Assembly: GCF_900113255.1 (NCBI RefSeq)
Contig: NZ_FOOR01000013.1
Span: forward strand, 25,970 to 89,969
Length of the DNA stretch: 64,000 bases
Direction: 5' to 3'
Source: Novosphingobium sp. CF614
Lineage (GTDB): Bacteria > Pseudomonadota > Alphaproteobacteria > Sphingomonadales > Sphingomonadaceae
Shown: positions 33,551 through 41,512 of the stretch, piece by piece
How positions within the stretch are numbered: the first letter of the stretch is position 1
Layout: each line of letters starts with the position of its first letter
Translations under genes and position numbers: made by a program
Notes under the pieces: model-generated
Seen by the model: the letters and a program-made list of their open reading frames with translations, nothing else
Told to the model about the DNA's origin: nothing
The model's database searches: none

Positions 33551-35446
33551 TCAGCCGATTCCGAGCTTGGTAAACGACTTCTCCAACATGAGAAGCTGCC
33601 ACAGGATCCGGGAATTATCCGCGATTCCCGATAGATGATCGTCGACCAGCGCGGCCAAGCGGCGGCTGTCGAACCAGCCGGTCTGCGCCAGCGTGGTGCT
33701 GACGGCGATGTTTCGCGCGGTCTGCGCCAGGGGGCCGCGGAACCATTGCGCGATCGGCGTCACGAATCCCTGCTTGGGCCGGTAGAGAATATCGTCCGGC
33801 AGGAAGCGACGCATGGTGCGTTTCATCAGCCACTTGCCCTGCCCGCCGCGCACCCGCATCGATTCCGGCAGGCTCGCGGCGAATTCGATCAACCGGTGGT
33901 CAAGCAGCGGTTCGCGCGCTTCCAGGCTTACCGCCATGCTGGTGCGATCGACCTTGGTCAGGATATCGCCGGGCAGCCAGACCTTGAGGTCGGCATATTG
34001 CGCCCGGTCCAGCCCGGATCGCGCCGGTGCCGAGCGCATCAGCGCGAGCACCGGGTCTTCCGCGCGATAGCTGCCGCGAAGCCGCTTGAATGCATCGGAA
34101 TAGAGGCCTTCGCGCAGTTCGGGCGGCGCGAAGGCCAGGGCGCGCGCATATCCCTGGGCGCTGTCCCCCGCCAGCGACAGCAGCGTGGTCTTGGCCCGCA
34201 GCGGCCGGGGCGCCCAGTCCGCCTTGGGGTAGATCGCGCCGAGCGCGCCGAACAGCGGCGCGCGCAGCCCTTGCGGCAGGAGCGCGCGCACCCGGTCCTC
34301 GCCATGCTGGAACAAGTGGCGGCGATAGCCGGCAAGCGCCTCGTCCGCGCCGTCGCCGGACAAGGCGACGGTCACCGATTCCCGCGCGAGCTGGCACACC
34401 CGCCAGGTCGGCAAGGCGGAAGCATCGGCAAAGGGCTCGTCGAACATGCCCGCCAGGAGGTCGATCGCCTCGAAATCATCGGGAGAGACCAGGCGCGACG
34501 CGTGATCGGTCTGATAACGCTGGGCGACATGGGTGGCATAGGCGCTTTCATCCAGCGCGGCGACGTCGAAACCGATCGAACAGGTCCTGACCGGCCGGGC
34601 GCTGGCCTCGGCCATGAGCGCCACCACGCTCGAACTGTCGACGCCGCCCGAAAGAAAGGCGCCGAGCGGCACATCGGCCACCATCCGCGAGGAGACCGCC
34701 TGGCGCATCAGATGCAGCAGTTCGGCCTCGAGATCGATGGCCTTGCCCTTGCGGCGCTCGGCGAAGGAGACGTCCCACCACTGATGCGGGCTCGGCAGCG
34801 GCGCGCCGTGGCGAAGCAGCAGCGAATGCCCGGCCGGCAGTTTCGTCACGCCTTTCAGGATCGCCCGGCCGTCAGGGACATAACCCCAGGCAAGATAGTC
34901 CTCGATCGCCAGGGGATCGACTTCGCGGCGCAGCAGGGGATGCGCCAGCAGCGCCTTCAGCTCGGAACCGAAGGCCAGGCCGCCGTCACTGAGGGGAGCG
35001 AGGAAGAGCGGTTTCACCCCCAGCCGGTCGCGCGCCAGGAACAGCGTGCGGGCTTCCAGATCATAGAGCGCGAAGGCGAACATCCCGTGCAGGCGCGTAA
35101 CGCAGTCCGGGCCCCAGCGCTGCCAGGCCGCGATGATGACTTCGCTGTCACCATCGGTGTGAAAGATCGCGCCGGTCTGCTTCAGTTCCTGCCGCAGTTC
35201 GCGGTAGTTGTAGATTTCTCCGTTGAACACCAGCATCGCCCGCCCGTCGCTCGAAGCCATCGGTTGCGGCGAGCCGGCAAGGTCGATGATCGACAGGCGG
35301 CGGTGCCCCAGCGCCACGCCGGGCGCGGTCCATATGCCCTGCCCGTCGGGCCCGCGATGCGCCAGCGCGTCGCACATCGCCTCGACCCTGGCGGGATCGA
35401 CCGGCTTGGGCGTTTCAAGATGAAAGATACCGGCTATGCCGCACAT
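33551..35446 (-). CDS. XrtA/PEP-CTERM system amidotransferase (asparagine-synthase-like)
   Basis: A 631-residue glutamine-dependent amidotransferase of the asparagine synthetase B fold. Cys2 (MCGIAGIF) is the glutaminase nucleophile after Met removal, with RGPDGQG, FNGEIYNYREL and DGDSEVI completing that domain. The synthetase half has the pyrophosphate loop LGAFLSGGVDSSSVVAL and LSGDGADEALAGY. Proteins of this type next to exosortase A form a specific family (TIGR03108 by memory). They probably amidate a sugar or an intermediate of the exopolysaccharide rather than make free asparagine. It is the last gene of the long leftward cluster, 12 bp after the exosortase gene. Confidence 0.92.
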   Translation of the reverse strand: MCGIAGIFHLETPKPVDPARVEAMCDALAHRGPDGQGIWTAPGVALGHRRLSIIDLAGSPQPMASSDGRAMLVFNGEIYNYRELRQELKQTGAIFHTDGDSEVIIAAWQRWGPDCVTRLHGMFAFALYDLEARTLFLARDRLGVKPLFLAPLSDGGLAFGSELKALLAHPLLRREVDPLAIEDYLAWGYVPDGRAILKGVTKLPAGHSLLLRHGAPLPSPHQWWDVSFAERRKGKAIDLEAELLHLMRQAVSSRMVADVPLGAFLSGGVDSSSVVALMAEASARPVRTCSIGFDVAALDESAYATHVAQRYQTDHASRLVSPDDFEAIDLLAGMFDEPFADASALPTWRVCQLARESVTVALSGDGADEALAGYRRHLFQHGEDRVRALLPQGLRAPLFGALGAIYPKADWAPRPLRAKTTLLSLAGDSAQGYARALAFAPPELREGLYSDAFKRLRGSYRAEDPVLALMRSAPARSGLDRAQYADLKVWLPGDILTKVDRTSMAVSLEAREPLLDHRLIEFAASLPESMRVRGGQGKWLMKRTMRRFLPDDILYRPKQGFVTPIAQWFRGPLAQTARNIAVSTTLAQTGWFDSRRLAALVDDHLSGIADNSRILWQLLMLEKSFTKLGIG

Positions 35447-35458
35447 GCGAAGGCGATC

Positions 35459-37000
35459 CTACCTGACCTGGGTCACGCGGTCCATCCACGAGTCCAACGG
35501 TCCCGTGGAAGCCTGAAAACGCTGGATGGCCTGCCGGGCGGAACCCTTCGGCGAATCCTCCGCGGAAAGGATCAGCATGGCCGTGGGGCGTGCCTGGAAC
35601 AGCAGGTGATTGGCGATGACCGCCAGCTTCAGCCGGGCATTGCTGCCGGTCAGCAGGTCTCCGGTGCGATACCAGGTCACCGCCAGTCGCTCGACAGTGC
35701 CGTTGCCGAGCAGGCGTTCGCTCCGGCCGGCGCCGAACGGGGCGCCGGTCGATTGCCACGACCACGGGCTCTCCGGCATGAGCGCGCCCTGGCCGAAGCC
35801 GCCAGCCTCGCGCCCCTCGTCCTGCCGCGAATAGAGCGCGACGAAGACATCGACCTGGTGCCCCGAACGGTCCCGATAACGGCCGAGCAGGCGATGCTCG
35901 GCGCCCTGGGCGCGCGGCTCCCACCAGATGGCCGGCGAATAGTCGGCCCGGGTCCAGCCCGGCACGGCCGGCAGTTCGATATGGCGGGGCATCGGGGCGG
36001 CCAGGGTATCGGCAGCGAGGGCCCAGCCCCTGGCCGCGGCGAGCACGATCGCGAGCGCCGCCAGCGCCTTGCCGGGCCGGACCGACAGCGCCTCAAGGCG
36101 GGCCAGCCCGGCGGAAGTCCGAATCTGCGCCGCGTCGATCATCGGCGCGTTCGGCGGTCGGTCGAAAAACCGCCATGCCCCCAGGATCACCAGGGCCAGC
36201 ACGATCGCGAAGAATATCCAGCCGTAGACGATATGATCGAAGCCGGCCGCCGCTTCGACCCCGAAGAACTGGGCGGCATAGATCGTTCCCCAGGCCCGGA
36301 CGCCGTTGGCGAGGATCGGAACCACCAGGCAGGCCGCGAGCATGGCCGCGCGGCGGCGCCAGCTCAGGAAGCAGACGTTGGCCGCGAGCACGCCGAACGC
36401 GATCATCGCGATCAGGAACTTCACCCCCGAACAGGCCTCCGCCACTTCGAACAGGCCGGCCGGGGTGTTGATAAACACACCGTCGATGACCGCGGAAATG
36501 CCGCTCAGGTGCGTAAGGCCGATGGTGATCCCGGCAGTGATCGTCTGGAGCGGCTTGACCAGTTCCTCGCCGACAGGGACGAGAAAGGCGAGATAGGCCA
36601 GCGGGAACAACAGCCCCGCGCTGACCCGCACGCCCAGCAGCAGCGGCACGGTCGCTCCGAGCATGGCGACGGCACCCGCCTGCCGCGCAAGGTCGAGCCC
36701 GGAGATCGCCCCGAGCAGCCACAGGAAGGCGGCCCCCGCGAACAGCACGAGGCCCGGCCACCACGTCTTCGGCTCGAGCGTGGCCAACTGCGGCCAACGC
36801 TGCCACACCAGCCAGGCCAGGATCGGCGGGATCAGGATGATATGGTTGTAGGTGGAGATGTCCCACCATTGCAGCGCCATCGCCGCCCAGTCGGACGCAA
36901 AGCCCGAAAGCAGCACTGCCCAGACCAGTCCGAGCCGCACCAGCGCCGCGCGCCAACTGGGGGGAAACCTGGCCATCAGGGCCCGCACTTCAAGCGGCAT
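35459..37000 (-). CDS. xrtA: Exosortase A fused to an EpsI domain
   Basis: A 513-residue inner-membrane protein. Residues 1-290 form the exosortase: about eight transmembrane helices with the three conserved catalytic positions C190 (EVAEACSGVKFL), R235 (LANGVRAWG) and H256 (GFDHIVYGW). Residues 325-513 are a periplasmic EpsI/DUF3485 domain with WTRADYSPAIWW and VFVALYSRQDEG. The exosortase cuts PEP-CTERM tails and attaches proteins to the envelope; EpsI is needed for polymer formation. The two are separate genes in many bacteria and fused in several sphingomonads. ATG at 37000 overlaps the end of the glycosyltransferase gene by 11 bp. No PEP-CTERM target protein is in this window. Confidence 0.94.
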   Translation of the reverse strand: MPLEVRALMARFPPSWRAALVRLGLVWAVLLSGFASDWAAMALQWWDISTYNHIILIPPILAWLVWQRWPQLATLEPKTWWPGLVLFAGAAFLWLLGAISGLDLARQAGAVAMLGATVPLLLGVRVSAGLLFPLAYLAFLVPVGEELVKPLQTITAGITIGLTHLSGISAVIDGVFINTPAGLFEVAEACSGVKFLIAMIAFGVLAANVCFLSWRRRAAMLAACLVVPILANGVRAWGTIYAAQFFGVEAAAGFDHIVYGWIFFAIVLALVILGAWRFFDRPPNAPMIDAAQIRTSAGLARLEALSVRPGKALAALAIVLAAARGWALAADTLAAPMPRHIELPAVPGWTRADYSPAIWWEPRAQGAEHRLLGRYRDRSGHQVDVFVALYSRQDEGREAGGFGQGALMPESPWSWQSTGAPFGAGRSERLLGNGTVERLAVTWYRTGDLLTGSNARLKLAVIANHLLFQARPTAMLILSAEDSPKGSARQAIQRFQASTGPLDSWMDRVTQVR

Positions 37001-38225
37001 CGCTGAAGCTCACGCCGTCGAGGCCGAGATAGCCCGGGAGCCGTGCCAGCGCGGCATCCCAGCTGGCGCTGGAGACGATCCATTCCCGCGCCGCCGCGCC
37101 CATCGCGCGCGCGCGCGCCGGATCGTTCGCCGCCGCGACGACCGCCTCCGCCAGCCGTGCGTCATCGCCGGCGACCAGGAAATCGCGGCCATCCCGCGCG
37201 TCGATCCCGGTCGCCGCTTCGGGCGAGAGCACGACCGGCAGGCGCATCGCCATGGCTTCCAGCACCTTGTTCTGCACGCCGCGCGCGATCTCCAGCGGAA
37301 CGAGCGCGATGTCGGCGGCTGAAAGCCACGGGCGGATGTCCTCCACCCTGCCCCAGACCTCGATGCCGTCGCGCCCGCCGCGCGCCTTCAGCGCCGCCGG
37401 TGGATTTCGGCCGACGATGTGCAGGCTCGCCTGCGGACAGGCGGCGCGCACGCCAGGCATGATGCGGTCGATCGCGCGCAGCGCCGCCTCGATGTTGGGC
37501 GGGTAGTCCATCTGCCCCGTGAAGATCAGGCGCGGCGCGCTCATTGCCAGCATGCGCGGTTCGGGTTCGACATGCGACGGATCGAAATGATCGCTGTCCA
37601 TGCCGTTCCCCATCGCGCGGACGCGCATCGCGGCGCCGTCCCGATCGGGCAGGCGTGAACGCAGCAGGTCCGCCTCGGCTTGGCTGACCAGCAGGGTCAC
37701 GTCGCAGGCCCGCGCGATCCGCGCCTCCTCGGCCCGCAGCAAACCGCTCTCGCGCCGTTCCATCCAGGCCCGCACGCCTCGGCTCTTGGCCGCGTAGGCT
37801 TCGAACTTGGCGGAATCGACATCGACCAGATCGGCGACGACCTTGCCGCGAAAGCCCGCCGGCACGTATTGCACCATTTGCCCGGAGAACACGTAGATGA
37901 CCTCGACCGCGCGGCGCGAAAGGACATCGCGGACATACCGTTCAAGCCGGCCGTCGCGAAAGGCGGCAAGGCTGACGGGCTGTCCCGTCGCCAGCGCCTC
38001 GATTCCGGCCACCGGCAAGGGCTTGCGCCGATGCACCAGGCGATAGCTCGCGGCGAGGCGCGCGAGATCGGCCTCGAAGCGATGGTCCTGCTGATCGTCC
38101 GTGAAGGTCGCGACATGGACCGGCGCAAGCCGCGCGAGCGCCTTGAGCACGTGATGCGAGCGGATCTTGTCGCCGCGATCCGGTGGAAACGGAATGCGGT
38201 GCGAAAGGAACAGGATTTCGCCCAT
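36990..38225 (-). CDS. XrtA/PEP-CTERM system glycosyltransferase
   Basis: A 411-residue GT-B-type glycosyltransferase of the family specific to exosortase A clusters (TIGR03087 by memory). It begins MGEILFLSHRIPFPPDRGDK, with the characteristic PPDRGDK. The C-terminal donor-binding half has LIFTGQMDYPPNIEA, LHIVGRNPP and the EALRLPVV-like segment KVLEAMAMRLPVVLSP. ATG at 38225 overlaps the stop of the FemAB-like gene (TGATG), so an in-frame extension further upstream is not needed. It probably adds a sugar to the lipid-linked exopolysaccharide unit in the cytoplasm. Confidence 0.93.
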   Translation of the reverse strand: MGEILFLSHRIPFPPDRGDKIRSHHVLKALARLAPVHVATFTDDQQDHRFEADLARLAASYRLVHRRKPLPVAGIEALATGQPVSLAAFRDGRLERYVRDVLSRRAVEVIYVFSGQMVQYVPAGFRGKVVADLVDVDSAKFEAYAAKSRGVRAWMERRESGLLRAEEARIARACDVTLLVSQAEADLLRSRLPDRDGAAMRVRAMGNGMDSDHFDPSHVEPEPRMLAMSAPRLIFTGQMDYPPNIEAALRAIDRIMPGVRAACPQASLHIVGRNPPAALKARGGRDGIEVWGRVEDIRPWLSAADIALVPLEIARGVQNKVLEAMAMRLPVVLSPEAATGIDARDGRDFLVAGDDARLAEAVVAAANDPARARAMGAAAREWIVSSASWDAALARLPGYLGLDGVSFSDAA

Positions 38226-39301
38226 CAGCCTATGCCGCGCGCAATCAGCGGCCCCAGGCGATTGGCGATCGACAGCGGCAGGCGCTGCCACACCGCGATC
38301 TGCAACGAGAGCTTGCCGCTCGTCGGATCGGCCTCGCGCCGGGCCGAGCCGGGACGGGTCCAGGTCGCGTAAGTCAGCGGCTCGGGCTCGAAACCCCAGT
38401 TGCGCTTGAAATGATAGGCGCCGCTGCCGGTCTTCGAGCGGCCGAAATCGAACTGCGTGCAGCCGCGCCGGCGGGCATGGAGCATGAGTTCGTAATACAT
38501 GCGGTCGTTGGCGCGCAGCCGCCGGGCGTCCCAGGTGCCACCGCCCCAGTAAGGCATGACCGCACCGCCATGATAGACGCTGATGACGCTGGCCAGCGCC
38601 CTGCCCTCGTGGCGGACGGTGAGGATGTCCGCATCATCGCCGAAGGCATCGACGACGCTGTCGAGCAGCGCGCGCGGGAAGACCGGGGTGCCGAGATTGC
38701 GATAGCTCTCGCGGAAGACCTCGTAATGGGCCCTGCGGTCGCGCTCGGCGGTGCCGATTTCCACCGTCAGGTCGATGGCGAGCGACTTGCGCACTTCGGC
38801 CCTCTGCTTGCGCGGAATGTCGAGCAGCTGCGCTTCGTCGTCCGCTGCCAGCGGCCTTGCGAAATTGCAGTGCGATTCGGTCTTGAGCGCCCAGCCTTGC
38901 CCGCTTTCGGGCATGACGCCGCCCCGAAGCTCTATCGACGGGCAGGACAGGCGCCGCGCCAGTTCCTCCACCGCGGCGAACATGGCGCCCGGCTCGGCGC
39001 CGGGAGACGTCAGCAGCCCGCCGCCGACCGCGAAGCCGGTGGAGGCGAGCAGCCGGCCGAAGATCGGCGAATGGATCGCGTCAAGCGGCAGGAAGCCGAC
39101 GATCTCGCCGTGCCGCTGCTGCACCAGCGCGTGCGCCTGGTTCCCGGTCGCGCGGGCGACGGGGACGAACCAGGCCGGGCGGTGATACGGCGTACCCTGC
39201 GGATGGCGTGCGACGAAGCCTTCCAGGCGCTCGATCTCGCCGGGGTCGGCAAGATCGACCAGGCGCACGTCGCCGCGTTCCAGAGCGAAAGGCGCGTTCA
39301 T
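38225..39301 (-). CDS. FemAB-family XrtA/PEP-CTERM-associated protein
   Basis: A 358-residue protein of the FemAB/GNAT-like superfamily found in XrtA clusters (TIGR03019 by memory). Signatures include YHRPAWFVPVARATGNQAHAL in the first fold and RKQRAEVRKSL, YYELMLHARRRGCTQFDFGRSK and YHFKRNWGFEP in the second. Related proteins transfer amino acids or acyl groups to cell-wall or polysaccharide precursors. The gene overlaps the deacetylase gene by four bases at its start and the glycosyltransferase by one base at its end, giving tight translational coupling. The exact donor and acceptor are unknown. Confidence 0.92.
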   Translation of the reverse strand: MNAPFALERGDVRLVDLADPGEIERLEGFVARHPQGTPYHRPAWFVPVARATGNQAHALVQQRHGEIVGFLPLDAIHSPIFGRLLASTGFAVGGGLLTSPGAEPGAMFAAVEELARRLSCPSIELRGGVMPESGQGWALKTESHCNFARPLAADDEAQLLDIPRKQRAEVRKSLAIDLTVEIGTAERDRRAHYEVFRESYRNLGTPVFPRALLDSVVDAFGDDADILTVRHEGRALASVISVYHGGAVMPYWGGGTWDARRLRANDRMYYELMLHARRRGCTQFDFGRSKTGSGAYHFKRNWGFEPEPLTYATWTRPGSARREADPTSGKLSLQIAVWQRLPLSIANRLGPLIARGIG

Positions 39302-40194
39302 GCCGCCAGCGCCGCGCCGCGGGCGGCTTCGCGCACGGCCAGCTCGTCCATGCGCCCCCAGCGGAATTCGCCGATCAGCTGGCGCAGCTTGCCCGCCATG
39401 ACGCCCAGGTTGGTATAATGGCGCAGGCGCGATCGCATCGGCGCATCGGCGACGCGCGGCTGTTCCGGATCGATTTCCCAGGGGTGGAAATAGAACACCG
39501 CCGGACGGCGATCCCGCTGGTTGACCTGCCGGATCGCCCAGCGCGAGAAGCCGTAGGGCAGGACGCGGAAGAACCCGCCGCCGCCCGCCCCGAACCGCCG
39601 CCCGGCGAACATCGCGGTGGTCACCGGGATTTCGATCAGATCGCTGCCGGGCAGCGGCCGGAAGGCGAAGCGCGGCGCCTCGCGCCAGCCGTAGTGGTCG
39701 TGCGCGATCGGGGCGACGCTCGAACTGTAGGCATAGCCCTGTTCCGCCAGAACCTCGAAAGCCCAGGGCGTGCGCGCGTCGATCGAAAAACTCGGCGCGC
39801 GATAGCCGGTGACGGCAGCGCCGGCGGCATCCTCGATCGCTGCGCGGGCGCGCGCGAGGTCGTCCGCGAATCCCTTGGCGCCCAACCTGAAGACGCGCTC
39901 GTGATCCCAGCCGTGGCTGGCGATCTCGTGGCCTTCGGCCACGATCCGCCGCATCAGCGCGGGGTGGCGCTCGGCAACCCAGCCCAGGGTAAAGAAAGTG
40001 CCTTTCACGCCCGCATCGGCGAAGAGCCGAAGAATCGCATCGCAGTTACGCTCGATGCGATCGGCCAGCGTGCTCCAGCTATCGCGATCGATCACCTGTT
40101 CGAAGGCGCCGACCTGGAACCAGTCCTCGACATCGACCGAAAGCCCGTTGATCGGCTCGCCGGAATGCATGGGGGAATGCATGGGGGAATGCAT
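39298..40194 (-). CDS. XrtA system polysaccharide deacetylase (DUF3473)
   Basis: A 298-residue NodB-type polysaccharide deacetylase with the DUF3473 tail typical of exosortase A clusters (TIGR03006 by memory). Motif 1 is SVDVEDWFQ (metal-binding Asp), motif 2 is HEIASHGWDH, and motif 3 is TGYRAPSFS. A late FYFHPWEID carries the C-terminal histidine motif. It removes N-acetyl groups from sugars during polymer assembly. The N-terminus is unusual: three in-frame 12-bp repeats encode MHSP, MHSP, MHSG, each with a possible ATG. ATG at 40194 has GGGAG upstream. Its stop overlaps the FemAB-like start by four bases. Confidence 0.93.
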   Translation of the reverse strand: MHSPMHSPMHSGEPINGLSVDVEDWFQVGAFEQVIDRDSWSTLADRIERNCDAILRLFADAGVKGTFFTLGWVAERHPALMRRIVAEGHEIASHGWDHERVFRLGAKGFADDLARARAAIEDAAGAAVTGYRAPSFSIDARTPWAFEVLAEQGYAYSSSVAPIAHDHYGWREAPRFAFRPLPGSDLIEIPVTTAMFAGRRFGAGGGGFFRVLPYGFSRWAIRQVNQRDRRPAVFYFHPWEIDPEQPRVADAPMRSRLRHYTNLGVMAGKLRQLIGEFRWGRMDELAVREAARGAALAA

Positions 40195-40197
40195 GGG
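40162..40197. repeat. Three perfect 12-bp tandem repeats at the deacetylase start
   Basis: GGAATGCATGGG occurs three times in a row without mismatch. On the coding strand each unit supplies ATG CAT TCC CCC. Copy-number change by slippage would keep the frame but move the start codon relative to the ribosome site. Confidence 0.9.
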
Positions 40198-40220
40198 GCG
40201 AAACTCCCGGCGATGGTGCG

Positions 40221-41492
40221 TCAGGCGGCCTGGCGCTCACCGTCGCCGCTTTCGATCCATTCGATCAGCATCGTCAGCGTATGGCGAAGCGTGCGCTCCT
40301 GCTCGCCGAGGCGCGCTTCGAGCTTCGCCGCGTGTTCGTTGGCCTCGGCCAGCCGTGCCTCCAGCGCCGCGACGCGTTCGTCTTCGCCCTTGGCCTTCTC
40401 GCCCTCGGCGGCCTCGCGCGCTTCGGCGGCGGCGGCCAGTTCGATCACGGCCTGCTGCAACTCGCCGATCTGCGCGTCGCGGTCGGCCAGCCCGGCCTCG
40501 ATCAGCGCCACCGCAGCGGCGGCGTCGAACGCGTCGACCGGCCGCGCGGCGGGCGCTTGGGCATGAAGCGCAAGCTCGGGCTCCTCCTCGGGCGCGGCAG
40601 GTTCCCCGGCCGGAGCGCCCGCAGCGGCAACCACGGCAGGCTCGATCGCCTGCGGCCTCGAACTCACCAGGGTCAGCGAGCCGTCGTCATTCAGCTCGTC
40701 CAGCACCTGGCGCATCATCGCACTGTCGATGCGGTCGCGCTGGTCCACCGCACCCAACAGCAGCAGGCGGTTGACGATCTGGTTGACCCGGCGCGGGATG
40801 CCGCCGGTGGCCTGGTAGATTTCGGCGAACACACGCTGATCGAAGCTGGGATTGCCGTTCCAGCCGACACAGGCCATGCGATGCTCGATATAGGCCTGGA
40901 CTTCCTTGGGCTGCATCGCCGCCAGGTGATGCGTGGCGATCACCCGCTGGCGAAGCTGTTCCAGCTGATCGCTTTCCAGCAGCGTCTCGCGGAACTCGGG
41001 CTGGCCGAGCAGCAATGTCTGCAGCAGCGGGTGCGAGCCGAGCTGGAAGTTCGAAAGCATGCGCAGTTCCTCGAGCGCACCGATCGAGAGGTTCTGCGCT
41101 TCATCGACGATTAGCAGGCAGCGGCGGCCGGCGCGCGCTTCCTCGTGCAGGAAGGCCTCGATCGCGCCCAGCGCGGAGGCCTTGTCATGGCCCGCCACGT
41201 GCAGCCCGAAAGCCCGCGCGACGACATGGACGATCTCCTCGCCGTCGAGCGCGCTGGTCACGACGTTCGCGGCGCTCATGCGCGCCGGATCGATCGTCGC
41301 CATGAGATGGGCGACCAGCGTCGACTTGCCGGCGCCGACTTCGCCGGTGATGACCACGAAGCCCTCGCCCTGGGCAAGGCCATAGCCAAGGTAGGACAGC
41401 GCCTTGCGGTGCGTCAGGCTCTCGAAATAGAACGCCGGGTCGGGCGTAAGCTGGAACGGCCTGCCGCTCAGTCCATAGAAGTCGTCGAACAT
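40221..41492 (-). CDS. XrtA/PEP-CTERM system-associated ATPase (ExeA/GspA-like)
   Basis: A 423-residue AAA ATPase. It opens with MFDDFYGLSGRPFQLTPDP, the start typical of this family (TIGR03015 by memory). Walker A is GEVGAGKST (residues 50-58) and Walker B is LLIVDEAQN (D130, E131). GGIPRRVNQIVNRLLL is the sensor-2 region. After residue 300 come an Ala/Pro/Glu-rich linker and a predicted coiled coil (about 340-405). It probably powers assembly or export steps of the XrtA polysaccharide. ATG at 41492 was chosen because GGGAGGACC precedes it; a start 15 bases earlier is less likely. It is 20 bp downstream of the outer-membrane protein gene. Confidence 0.92.
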   Translation of the reverse strand: MFDDFYGLSGRPFQLTPDPAFYFESLTHRKALSYLGYGLAQGEGFVVITGEVGAGKSTLVAHLMATIDPARMSAANVVTSALDGEEIVHVVARAFGLHVAGHDKASALGAIEAFLHEEARAGRRCLLIVDEAQNLSIGALEELRMLSNFQLGSHPLLQTLLLGQPEFRETLLESDQLEQLRQRVIATHHLAAMQPKEVQAYIEHRMACVGWNGNPSFDQRVFAEIYQATGGIPRRVNQIVNRLLLLGAVDQRDRIDSAMMRQVLDELNDDGSLTLVSSRPQAIEPAVVAAAGAPAGEPAAPEEEPELALHAQAPAARPVDAFDAAAAVALIEAGLADRDAQIGELQQAVIELAAAAEAREAAEGEKAKGEDERVAALEARLAEANEHAAKLEARLGEQERTLRHTLTMLIEWIESGDGERQAA

Positions 41493-41512
41493 CGTTGGTC
41501 CTCCCATGGGAC

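Noticed and set aside
33635..37006. An 1123-codon open frame on the plus strand
   Set aside because: It is antisense to the amidotransferase and exosortase genes, with no recognisable domain and biased shadow composition.
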